Origin: Phoronis australis
Lineage: Eukaryota; Phoronida; Phoronidae
DNA: 64,000 nt
Direction: 5' to 3'
NCBI GenBank assembly: GCA_002633005.1
Contig: NMRA01000284.1
Location: 11,266-75,265, forward strand
Made by a program: the position numbers and the translations under genes. The notes under the pieces were generated by a model. It saw only the letters and a program-made list of their open reading frames with translations. It was not told the origin of the DNA and did no database searches. Of the stretch, positions 11,801-21,472 are shown piece by piece (within the stretch, counting starts at the first letter, position 1; each line of letters opens with the position of its first letter).

Positions 11801-11946
11801 CAAGGTTTATGTTTATGACATTGATAGTCGATGAAGGCAGAAACAATGTGTAGTGTCTGCATTCTGGGAAATTGGCGTGATTTAAGAAAATGTTGACAGT
11901 GGGGCTTGTATGACCGATGTTTCGAGCTTTTCGCCTTTGGTTAAGC
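8837..11946. other. Non-coding stretch between gene models
   Basis: About 3.1 kb with no supported gene. ORFs at 9802-9987, 10163-10357, 10859-11164 and 11356-11544 are short and domain-free. A good donor-like site (CAG|GTAAGTGTG at about 10803) follows a short ATG frame, but I could not link it to any downstream exon. Confidence 0.45.
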
Positions 11947-12125
11947 TCATCTTTCCAAGACGCACACTTTGAAAGGAGAGGGTGAACGCGTAAGAGCTAG
12001 GATGCCATCAAATCCCGGTAACACGTGACCCTGCGGTTGTCTAAACGAGAATTTCTGGAGCAGCATTGTGAAGAAAATGAATAGTTCCATACGAGCTAGC
12101 GATTCTCCAAGACACACGCGCTTAC
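11947..12125 (-). CDS. Cytochrome P450 (CYP2-like), exon 4, haem-binding end
   Basis: Last exon of a four-exon P450 on the minus strand. It follows the acceptor TTTCTTTTCGCAG and completes the haem-ligand motif [11 protein letters not shown], which spans the exon 3/4 junction. That motif matches FxxGxRxCxG, with C444 as the axial thiolate ligand. The rest encodes the conserved C-terminal helix and beta region ([20 protein letters not shown]) and ends with FKVCVLER and a stop at the left edge. The split glycine at the junction confirms the phase. Model numbering assumes the start at 20987. Confidence 0.93.
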
Positions 12126-13183
12126 CTGCGAAAAGAAAAACGACATTATTAAAAGTAATATTTAACAAAGATTATGTTAGAAACTTCAGAGAAGAATTGC
12201 TCAACAGCGAATTGCTTAGTGAAACTCTCCCTGACTGCAATTGGCAATAAACAGAATAATATTTGGAAATTTAGTTAGCAACGTAATATTCGTAAGGTCT
12301 AAACATCCGCGCCTTCTCATGGCTGTCGAAGTCAACTTTTGATTTAGGCCACTAAGAACTATCTCAACTTGTTTTTTACAGACTGACTAGAAAGGGTTTC
12401 TTGGCTAGAGAAGAACTGACAGTTAATTATTGCTTAGACCCATGTTTGTAACGGCCATTGCGGGTTACTTTATAGGAGACAAGGCAAAGGATACCAACGA
12501 CACGGTGTTGCTTTAGACGAAGAGGGTTGCTATTTATGTAATACCAGGGCCCAGGATCTAAGCTTCAAACTCCAAACTGTACTCGGAATTACTTTTTACC
12601 TTGTTCGTACTGCTTTCAATTAAACTCAAGTTAAGTGTTTATTATTCATGATTTACGCAGATGAGTTTTATTCCAAGTTAGCACTTGCTAAATCCTTAAC
12701 TCAAGTTACAAACTCGAGTAAAAACTCGAGATTTCGTGTAATGACTCAAAATTTCCGCGTTTTCAGACTCGAGCTTTGAATGCCGGGGTCATCAAGTGCA
12801 AACTAGGGCAGGACAGTCATCCAGGTAAACCATGCAAAGCTCGATCACAGAATAATGGACAATTATTTCGAGTTCATATTAGTGGAACGCGAAGTGTCAA
12901 AAAACATTCCGAGTTTGACCTCGAGAGCAAAGATTAGATCTAGGGCTAAGCATAGAGCCTCTAATCTCAATCCAAACTCAGATTCGACATAAACTCAGAC
13001 TCAGGGGCATGATTTGAGTAGAAAATTATAACTTTTTTCGAAGCGTAACATGCATTTTGTAATTTTCTAGTGGAGTTTCGAGTACCAAAATTACTTAAGT
13101 TATCGGGCCCAGAACATGTTTGAGTGGCTTTAAAAATTTCACATTTGAACTGACCACTTTACTACGACCTGAAACGAACTTAC
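12126..13183 (-). other. P450 intron 3, with repeated ACTCGAG-type motifs
   Basis: GT-AG intron of about 1.06 kb. Between about 12660 and 13020 it is unusually rich in short motifs such as ACTCGAG, ACTCAGA and ACTCAAG, in both orientations. This suggests a decayed tandem or inverted repeat. No exon or RNA gene is seen in it. Confidence 0.6.
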
Positions 13184-13624
13184 CAATACTAAAAGGTATG
13201 AAAGACTCTGGTTTTGACACCTTCCCATCAGCATTAATGAAACGTTCGGGATAAAATGTTTCGGGATCGGGGAAAACGTCCGGGTTCATAAGCACTGCCG
13301 ACATATTTGGTAGAATCACGGTATCCGACGGGATGGGGTGGCCGTTGATCAGAACATCTTTTATTGTCCTGTGGAACAGGCCTAACGGGGTTATGTTACC
13401 CAGGCGGAGCGCCTCGCACAGAAACGCCTCTGTAAAAGGCATTTGTCGCATGTGAGTCATGCTGGGCAATTTGTCTCTCCCAATAACGTCATCGATTTCG
13501 GCTTGAACTCTCTGCTGGTACTCGGGGTGGTGTAAAAGGTACAGTATTGACCACCGCAATGTCGTGGACGTCGTTTCAGTGCCAGCGCCGAAAAAATCGT
13601 TGAATACTTTGGCCATTTGTGTCT
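13184..13624 (-). CDS. Cytochrome P450 (CYP2-like), exon 3, I-helix to PERF
   Basis: A 441-base exon between acceptor CTTTGCAG and donor ATTG|GTAAGTT. It encodes residues 293-440 of the model. The I-helix oxygen-activation motif AGTETT is at 306-311. The K-helix ExxR is at E363-R366 (EALR). The PERF motif is at 418-421. The phase on both sides is 1, matching exons 2 and 4. These are the standard landmarks of a functional microsomal P450, with no missing key residue. It would take part in NADPH-dependent mono-oxygenation of a lipophilic substrate at the ER. The substrate cannot be told from the sequence. Confidence 0.95.
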
Positions 13625-13944
13625 CTGCAAAGAAGATCAACATTAAACTAGTGACGTTACTTTTAGAAAGTGCATCTAGTATCTACCTAAAAACACAATG
13701 TTTGACTGCAAGATCGAAATAACGGGGGGGGGTGCTTTGCCAAAGTTTTTGCACTGCCGCACGCAGTTTTCTAACAGAAAGACAAAATAGCCAACGTGGA
13801 CTGTTTGCTCTAAGCTCAAAAGGTGGTGTGACAGGAAGATGTGACTGAAATAGTTTATTCACCATATGCTTTTAGTTCTAGATTTTAGTGCGTGTGAGTG
13901 CATTTGCGTTGGTGGATACGTTGTCATTGCGGTAAATAACTTAC
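13625..13944 (-). other. P450 intron 2
   Basis: A 320-bp GT-AG intron. The donor is CTGC|GTAAGTT and the acceptor TTTGCAG. A short G-run lies at about 13724-13731. An open frame at 13683-13865 within it has no domain and is not coding. Confidence 0.8.
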
Positions 13945-14466
13945 GCAGTTCTTCCGACTTGTCAGGGCTTTTCCCATTCTCGTACATTGCATTGATATAG
14001 GCGTCGATAAAAGTTTCAATGTTTTGGGGGTCAAACCTTTTTAGACGCTCCATCACTCGGTCCTTGTTAAAGTTGGTCGATAACACGTCAGTATGATGAA
14101 TATAACTGAGCCAGAATAAATCGCCCGGTATGTGCCGTAAGGCGGGGATGAAGTTGACGATTGCGCCTTTTGCCATAAGCTGGAGACCGGTGTCGTATCT
14201 TTCGATCAAAGTGTGGAATGTTGGGTCGTCATATTCGAACCGCTGGCCGTATATAACAGAGCACGTGACATTGGATATGGCCTTCGCGAGAAAGTAGTGC
14301 ATGTGCACCGGTTTGCCGTCGGTTTTGACAAGTTCTTTGATCAGTATGGAGCACTCTTCTTGAATCTTGTCTTCCATTGTGGCTTTTCCAAAACCAAAGT
14401 CCCGTAAAATGTTTTGAAGAACCTTTCTATGAAGCATCCAAACCTCGCCGTCTGACATAACGATGC
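13945..14466 (-). CDS. Cytochrome P450 (CYP2-like), exon 2
   Basis: A 522-base exon between acceptor GCTCGTTTCAG and donor CTGC|GTAAGTT, phase 1 at both ends. It encodes residues 119-293. The C-helix WxxxR motif, whose residues contact the haem propionates, is W128-R132 (WMLHR). The rest covers the D to G helices and the substrate-recognition region typical of CYP2 family proteins. With exons 1, 3 and 4 it gives a 498-residue protein, the usual length for the family. A nearly identical copy lies just upstream at 14517-15012. I take this copy for the model because it has its complete donor end. Confidence 0.93.
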
Positions 14467-14515
14467 CTGAAACGAGCACAATTAGGCGTTAGGTAACGCT
14501 AACATGCTTTCCGAT

Positions 14516-14516
14516 N
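14516..14516. other. Single-N scaffold join between overlapping sequences
   Basis: The sequence left of the N (about 13972-14515) is repeated right of it (14517-15060), at about 98 percent identity by eye. Left contig end and right contig start therefore appear to overlap by about 540 bp. Confidence 0.8.
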
Positions 14517-15012
14517 TTCCCATTCTCGTACATTGCATTGATATAGGCGTCGATAAATGTTTCAATGTTTTGAGGGTCAAACCTTTTTAGACGCTCCATC
14601 ACTCGGTCCTTGTTAAATTTGGTCGATAACACGTCAGTATGATGAATATAACTGAGCCAGAATAAATCGCCAGGTATGTGCCGCAAGGCGGGGATGAAGT
14701 TGACGATTGCGCCTTTTGCCATAAGCTGGAGACCGGTGTCGTATCTTTCGATCAAAGTGTGGAATGTTGGGTCGTCATATTCGAACCGCTGGCCGTATAT
14801 AACAGAGCACGTGACATTGGATATGGCCTTCGCGAGAAAGTAATGCATGTGCACCGGTTTGCCGTCGGTTTTGACAAGTTCTTTGATCAGTTTGGAGCAC
14901 TCTTCTTGAATCTTGTCTTCCATTGTGGCTTTTCCAAAACCAAAGTCCCGTAAAATGTTTTGAAGAACCTTTCTATGAAGCATCCAAACCTCGCCGTCTG
15001 ACATAACGATGC
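14517..15012 (-). pseudogene. Second, 3'-truncated copy of P450 exon 2
   Basis: The copy begins at the same acceptor as exon 2 (AG ending at 15013) and is cut at its 3' end by the N at 14516, inside the codons for YENG. It differs from 13945-14466 by only a handful of substitutions, which include I to K (CSILIKEL/CSKLIKEL) and N to K (STNF/STKF). It lacks a donor site. The duplicated segment includes about 48 bp of intron as well: 13972-14515 matches 14517-15060. An assembly overlap between two haplotypes is likelier than a true tandem exon. Confidence 0.85.
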
Positions 15013-16222
15013 CTGAAACGAGCACAATTAGGCGTTAGGTAACGCTAACATGCTTTCCGATCAGAAAGCAAATCGGAAATTTAATCTGACCTCCGAAAAA
15101 ATCACAAGTGAACGCCCATATATTATCCGTATCAAATCAGCAAACAGATTTGCCTTCCAATTAGCAGGCAACATTAAAATGACGCAAGCCTAACTTGTGT
15201 TGTGATTAGGCTCTGTTTGTCAGTTGTGATCGCACGTGATTGGCGAGAATATTAACATTTTGGTAATAGCTGACTTTCGTACTAGCCGCGCCATATTGCA
15301 ATTCACTATCCCGCCAGACGGCGAACTGCGTTTTAACACCTCCCCTGCTATTATAATGCTGGCAAATTTCCACTGCTGTGCGGTGGGACGTATTTAAGTT
15401 TTACAAGAGAGGCAAAATTTTTGAAATATCAATACATGAGCAAGGATGACATGTTCCATGGGCCTACATTTCCCACTACTGACGAATAAGAATCCGCTAC
15501 AAAACCAGAGGCTGCGGCTGATAAAGCGGGTGAATTCGATCACAGCCGAGATCAAAAATTCAAAAATCAATTACTGACTTTGAACTAATCAAACAATGGG
15601 AGGGGTTGACAAAATCTATTCCTCTACTTTTAGATTAATGAACCACTACGCAGTAATTGAATTTCAAGTGTCCGCCATGTTTTGGGTCGGAATCGGCAAT
15701 CGAAAGTCAGTTTCGTGTTTTCATTTTACTCTAGAGAACGTCAATACGAAAAGTCACCAGCTGTGGCTAAGCACAATGCAAGAGTAACTTGTCTGCTATA
15801 GAATAAGCATTTGATAACGAAATTGAGGGTTGGACTGCCTTGCGAAGTGATTTGAGCATTTCCGGAAATGCCGGCGATCTGACGGTTAGGCAATCGGGAG
15901 CCTGGTTACCTTTGCCTTACCTGATAGTCTTACAAATATAGCTTTACCTTTAGTTTCTTAGTTTCGACTGATTTTAAAGTTAACATATAAAGTTGTTTAT
16001 CGATGAAAAGCCAATAATCCCATTGCTCGAATAAGTAAGTGAGTTAAAAAGTTTTTCGAATGAACTCGTCATGTGGACACACTTTATGGTCAAATATCCT
16101 TTAAAAAATACGATAACTCGCTATATCTGCTAACCTAGGCAGCTTTTTGTAGAGTTTACTGTTACCAGGGTACTGCACTTTCCGATCACATCATGCCCGA
16201 CGCCGAGCGGAGTGAGCTCTCA

Positions 16223-18114
16223 TGTAAGGCGCTGAAGGCTCGCTGGTCCCCTACGTGCCTAGCCAGCACGCAGGTATCACGCAGTGGCACGCGCTTTAGC
16301 ATTGGTTGATGTAACCTCAACAGTCATTGGTTAGCTTTACAACACCGTGAAAAATGGCGGACTGTAAACGATTTTTAGCCTTGTCAAGCAAGTGGCGCCG
16401 CTGCAACTATTTCGTTTCTGCAATGATGTTTAATAGCCGTGTGCTTGAAGCGCATACATGTACAATTAACACATATCTGACCGATTTATTATTGTGTTAT
16501 CCATACTGTATGAATACAAGACAGTATCGTAAACAAAAGTCATCGACAGTAGAAAGATGCATTCCGAAAAGGCGCAATCACAATTTCTAGGATTCACATT
16601 TCCTGAACATAGAATTTTAAGCACTGATTTGTCTGTACAACAGACCACATTTATACTTCAGTCCATCAGTCAAAATTAAGTGATACCTGCGCGCTGACTA
16701 CTGACCATCTCGCGGCACGTAAGGCACCAGGGAGTACCTGTAGGTCACGTGATTGAACAGCCGCGTGAAGCGGAGGGTTGTTGGTCTCGCACATTTGTGC
16801 GAAACTGTTATTAAAAGAAAACCACACTCACGTAAGAAAACCGAGGTAAATTTCAGTAATGAAATGCCGCTCCGAACAGCTGTTGTCTGAGATCAATTCG
16901 TGTAATCCTGTTCAACTCTGCGCATTTTATTCATGCTTTATTGCAGCACTACTACCGGTATATGGACATGTACAGCTCCAATATTGAAAATAAGATACTA
17001 ATGAATAATGAATTTTAATCGATTTGCTTTCAAACACTAAACGCTGTGGCGGATTTAGAGGGGGGAAGGGGTCCATGGCCCCCTTAAAATTCTCCCAGGT
17101 TCCATTTGACAGTTCAGGGGGTGCGAATGTCTGAAAGGCAAAATCCTGACTAATACTGTGCCCTGCCTACCCCACTCAAAATTCTGGATCCGCCCCTGAA
17201 ACAGTGCTGTAGTGAAGAGTAGGCGTACGTAGGCGCAGCCAACCACCTTTAGGCAATTGAACGTAGCGCCTACGCACCGTAAGTTTACGATGGGCTTTGG
17301 GCGCCTACTTACCTCTAATTTAACCACTACAGCACTGCCCTGAAAAGGATATCAAATCCACTTTTAAGCCTATAAGTAAGTATTGACTACTACGACTAGA
17401 ACCACTCAAAGAAAAAAGCCCTGTTCCTGTTGCCAACTGTTGGAGCGAGCTTCGGCCGCAAACTCCTAAAAAAGTCTACTGAATACAGTTGGGTGCGCTG
17501 CGGGATACAGGTTGTTTTTCCTTTCAGTAGTGTCGAGTCCCAAGTATCAAGAGGCACCGGATTCTCCGATGTACGATTCTCGGGCTCGCAAAAAGACCAG
17601 TATGTAAAGTGTATCCGGCATCTCATGAAATTTGATCCCTACAAATTAGCTTATCTTCCGGTAAGAAGTTTCTGGGTCGGTTGCTACTTTACTTAGCTCC
17701 CACCTATTCCCGATGTGCTCGACTCTTTCGGCGGCAGTCACGGTTTCTAGTAATGCGTAACACTACGGACAATAGGGAAAACTACGAAGGAATGTCGTAT
17801 TAGTAAAAAATCATGCTTTGTTCCTGACGAAATCACGAAAGCAAGGTTTAGTATCCTTTTCAAGTTTCAGTGCCTTTTTGGCCGATACCGGGGCGACCAT
17901 GGATTTTGATAGCGGAAAAGGTCGTTTGCAGATCACAGACACTCTTTAGTGCATACTCCGGAGGCACTGATACTGATAAGGACGCGTCTCCAGCTGCCGT
18001 TCCCCCGCTAAACGTCGGTCCCTGGATCAGGAAAGGAACATCACATCCCGGCCCACGCTCCTAAACTTCACCCGGCCCAGGTTAATCCGTCAAACTCCAC
18101 ACCCAGGAACCAAT
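16223..18114. repeat. Duplicated block, copy 1 (about 1.9 kb)
   Basis: The block runs from TAAGGCGCTGAAGG to the N at 18115 and is nearly identical to 18355-20380. It contains an hAT-like MITE (17044-17198) and an inverted-repeat element (about 16223-16750). Within it, AGCCAGCACGCAGGTATCAC at the left is matched in inverted form by GTGATACCTGCGCGCTGACT on the right. Copy 1 ends at CAGGAACCAAT just before the N. Short open frames (16354-16590, 17055-17327, 17430-17696) occur in both copies but have no recognised domain. Confidence 0.85.
17044..17198 (+). mobile_element. hAT-like MITE, copy 2 (155 bp)
   Basis: It begins CTGTGGCGGATTTAGAGG and ends TGGATCCGCCCCTG. It has the same TGGCCCCCTTAAAATTC-type subterminal stretch as the copies at 3542 and 58030, but a shorter interior that includes CCATTTGACAGTTC. 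It is part of the duplicated block, and the other copy is at 19294-19448. Confidence 0.78.
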
Positions 18115-18115
18115 N
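18115..18115. other. Single-N scaffold join next to duplicated block
   Basis: The N lies exactly where copy 1 of the 2-kb block ends. The following 240 bp (18116-18354) has no counterpart next to copy 1. Confidence 0.7.
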
Positions 18116-18354
18116 TTAGTACAGAACGCGATAGAACGTATTGTAGTGCGAATCTGAAGTTCATTTGCCATAACAGCAATGCTTTTGGACATTTTTCGAA
18201 CTAAACGGCTAAAAACTCGAAGACAATAACAGAATACACTCTGCTACCGTATTGGGCAAATGACCAAACGACGAGCTTTTGCCCCACTTCCCGTGACGTC
18301 ACAGTTAAGTCTCACATAATCTCGCGTTATTGTTATAAACTCGCAAAAGGCCTA

Positions 18355-20380
18355 TTAAGGCGCTACCTGAAGGCTCGCTGGTCCCCTACGTGCCTAGCCA
18401 GCACGCAGGTATCACGCAGTGGCACGCGCTTTAGCATTGGTTGATGTAACCTCAACAGTCATTGGTTAGTTTTACAACACCGTGAAAAATAGCGGACTGT
18501 AAACGATATTTAGCCTTGTCAAGCAAGTGGCGCCGCTGCAACTATTTCGTTTCTGCAGTGATGTTTAATAGCCGTGTGCTTGAAGCGCATACATGTACAA
18601 TTAACACATATCTGGTCGATTTATTATTGTGTTATTCATACTGTATGAATACAAAACAGTATCGTTGACAAAAGTCATCGACAGTAGAAAGATGCATTCC
18701 GAAAAGGCGCAATCACAATTTCTAGGATTCACATTTCCTGAACATAGAATTTGAAGCACCGATTTGTCTGTACAACAGACCACATTTACACTTCAGTCCA
18801 TCAGTCATGCCGGCATAGACTATATAGAGTGTCTATGATGCTAGTTTGTTTGCGTAAAGCGCTGCCTGTTGAGAATTCGACTAGCCAATCAGAAACGCCA
18901 ATGTAAAAAAATTTCCCTAGGAAAATTAAGTGATACCTGCGTGCTGGCTACTGGCCATCTCGCGGCACGCAGGGAACCAGGGAGTACCTGTAGGTCACGT
19001 GATTGAACAGCCGCGTGAAGCGGAGGGATGTTGGTCTTGCACATTTGTGCGAAACTATTATTAAAAGAAAACCACACTCACGCAAGAAAACCGAGGTAAA
19101 TTTCAGTAATGAAATGCCGCTCCGAACAGCTGTTGTCTGAGATCAATTCGTGTAATCCTGTTCAACTCTGCGCATTTTATTCATGCTTTATTGCAGCACT
19201 ACTACCGGTATATGGACATGTACAGCTCCAATACTGAAAATAAGATACTAATGAATAATGAATTTTAATCGATTTGCTTTCAAACACTAAACGCTGTGGC
19301 GGATTTATAGGGGGGAAGGGGTCCATGGCCCCCTTAAAATTCTCCCAGGTTCCATTTGACAGTTCAGGGGGTGCGAATGTCTCAAAGGCAAAATCCTGAC
19401 TAATACTGTGCCCTGCCCACCCCACTCAAAATTCTGGATCCGCCCCTGAAACAGTGCTGTAGTGGAGAGTAGGCGCACGTAGGCGCAGCCAACCACCTTT
19501 AGGCAATTGAACGTAGCGCCTACGCACCGTAAGTTTACGATGGGCTTTGGGCGCCTACTTACCTCTAATTTAACCACTACAGCACTGCCCTGAAAAGGAT
19601 ATCAAACCCACTTTTAAGCCTATAAATAAGTATTGACTACTACGACTAGAACCACTCAAAGAAAAAAGCCCTGTTCCTGTTGCCAACTGTTGGAGCGAGC
19701 TTCGGCCGCAAACTCCTAAAAAAGTCTACTGAATACAGTTGAGTGCGCTGCGGGATACAGGTTGTTTTTCCTTTCAGTAATGTCGAGTCCCAAGTATCAA
19801 GAGGTACCGGATTCTCCGATGTACGATTCTCGGGCTCGCATTGAAAAGACCAGTATGTAAAGTGTATCCGGCATGAAATTTGATCCCTACAAATTACTTA
19901 TCTTCCAGTAAGAAGTTTCTGGGTCGGTTGCTACTTTACTTAGCTCCCACCTATTCCCGAACTTCATCAAAACGATGTGCTCGACTCTTTCGGCGGCAGT
20001 CACGGTTTCTAGTAATGCGTAACACTGCGGACAATTGGGAAAACTACGAAGGAATGTCGTATTAGTAAAAAATCATGCTTTGTTCCTGACGAAATCACGA
20101 AAGCAAGGTTTAGTATCCTTTTCAAGCTTCAGTGCCTTTTTGGCCGATACCTGGGCGACCATGGATTTTGATAGCGGAAAAGGTCGTTTGCAGATCACCG
20201 TCAGACACTCTTTAGTGCATACTCCGGAGGCACTGATACTGATAAGGACGCGTCTCCAGCTGCCGTTCCCCCGCTAAACGTCGGTCCCTGGATCAGGAAA
20301 GGAACATCACATCCCCGCCCACGCTCCTAAACTTCACCCGGCCCAGGTTAATCCGTCAAACTCCACACCCAGGAACCAAT
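18355..20380. repeat. Duplicated block, copy 2 (about 2.0 kb)
   Basis: Second copy of 16223-18114. It carries an extra segment of about 115 bp at roughly 18807-18920, as well as smaller indels such as GAACTTCATCAAAA near 19960. After CAGGAACCAAT (ending 20380) it continues into sequence that leads to P450 exon 1, while copy 1 stops at the N. The left flanks of the two copies differ. Confidence 0.85.
19294..19448 (+). mobile_element. hAT-like MITE, copy 3 (duplicate of copy 2)
   Basis: Nearly identical to 17044-17198, with a few substitutions. It is at the same position within the second copy of the 2-kb block, so it is a passenger of that duplication and not an independent insertion. Confidence 0.78.
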
Positions 20381-20632
20381 TAAGCTCCATTGACTCCTGG
20401 GGATCACACTGAGATTCCTGACTAGGTTGTGGCCGTTGATGGTCACCGGGTGGGCATGCAAGGCTCATGGAATTTGGGACTTGGGCTCTAGAATTTGAGG
20501 CGCTCGCATGGGAAACGGCCCCCCTGATACCAGTTCCTCACGATGACACGTAATCGATAGCTTTTACCCGAGTAAAAAACGCCACAACAATTAATTAACA
20601 ATTAACGCCAGAGAATAAAAACTCGATCTCAC

Positions 20633-20987
20633 CTTGCTTGTTCGAAGTCATTTCGAACATGACGAAGTTTGGTCGACCCGTAAAATTTCCTCCTTGTTTC
20701 GTAAACGCTTCTCTTATAGTGGCGTAGCTGTTCAAAATAACCATTGGTATGGTGCCAAAATAGATTGTGAATATGTCTCCATACCTCTTGCCTAATTCGG
20801 GAAGAGTTTTATCCACACGTCGGCCCACCGTAAGCAAATTTCCGATAACGGGAAGAGGTGTGGGGCCAGGCGGGTATCGCTTGCGTCGTTGCAGAACATC
20901 GAAAATCCAATGAGCGACGGCAAAAGTAAACAAAAAGATCGCAAATCCACCGCAGTAACGTATTATTATAGAGCTTACTGTAAACAT
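20633..20987 (-). CDS. Cytochrome P450 (CYP2-like), exon 1, membrane anchor
   Basis: First coding exon, from the ATG at 20987 to the donor CAAG|GTGAGAT. It encodes residues 1-118 plus the first base of G119. Residues 1-30 are a hydrophobic anchor (IIIRYCGGFAIFLFTFAVAHWIF), then a basic stop-transfer (QRRKR, 33-37), then the proline-rich hinge PPGPTPLP (39-46). This is the classic N-terminus of an ER-anchored microsomal P450. The frame is open a further 25 codons upstream but has no ATG there, so this ATG is preferred. The first donor phase fits exon 2 exactly. The spliced gene is 1497 bases including the stop. Confidence 0.93.
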
Positions 20988-21167
20988 TTTCCCTGTGAAG
21001 TGAGGCTCGCTTGATATGACCTTCGACGGACTTTGCTTCGGTCCCGGCAGACGATTGCACAAACTAAGACTGAGTCAAGCCCGTTATCAGACGATCCACG
21101 GACTGATTGGTACTGCACAACGCAATTGTGTTGATTTCTATGCTATCGTTGTTATTTTGATTACCAT

Positions 21168-21177
21168 CCTATATAAA
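21168..21177 (-). promoter_or_regulatory. Possible TATA box of the P450 gene
   Basis: On the minus strand the sequence reads TTTATATAGG, about 180 bp upstream of the P450 start codon. I see no ATG between it and the start codon. A TATA box here would give a leader of about 150 bases. This is a motif match only. Confidence 0.4.
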
Positions 21178-21334
21178 CTGTTGTGGATCCATTGGCCGCC
21201 TTAATTGCCAGATCTGGCGAAACTTCTAGCTTTGCGTTTGCAACCAAGAAGGCGGTCAATACTGTAACACACGTACTCCACTCTACCCTGTTTGTTATCA
21301 TACCCAGATCAAACAGGTTACACAAAAGCGTAAT

Positions 21335-21472
21335 GGTTCTCCTCCCTTGAATTTCATGCGGTTCAGTGTATGGACCAATAAAGCTTTGGTACATCAGCAC
21401 TCGCGGTTCTCCTTTGAATTTCATGCGGTTCAATGTATGGGCCAATAAAGCTTTGGTGTATAGGCCTACTCG
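21335..21472. repeat. Tandem duplication, two units of about 70 bp
   Basis: The units begin at 21335 and 21405. Both contain GGTTCTCC, TTGAATTTCATGCGGTTCA and CCAATAAAGCTTTGGT. They differ at only a few positions, so the duplication is fairly recent. Each unit contains an AATAAA hexamer. Confidence 0.85.

Larger units (their letters stand above)
14467..20632 (-). other. P450 intron 1 (about 6.2 kb as assembled)
   Basis: This interval separates exon 1 from exon 2. It contains a second, 3'-truncated copy of exon 2, two single-N joins (14516, 18115) and a duplicated block of about 2 kb. The true intron is probably shorter if those duplications are assembly products. Other open frames here, such as 15596-15787 and 17430-17696, are domain-free. 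Confidence 0.7.
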
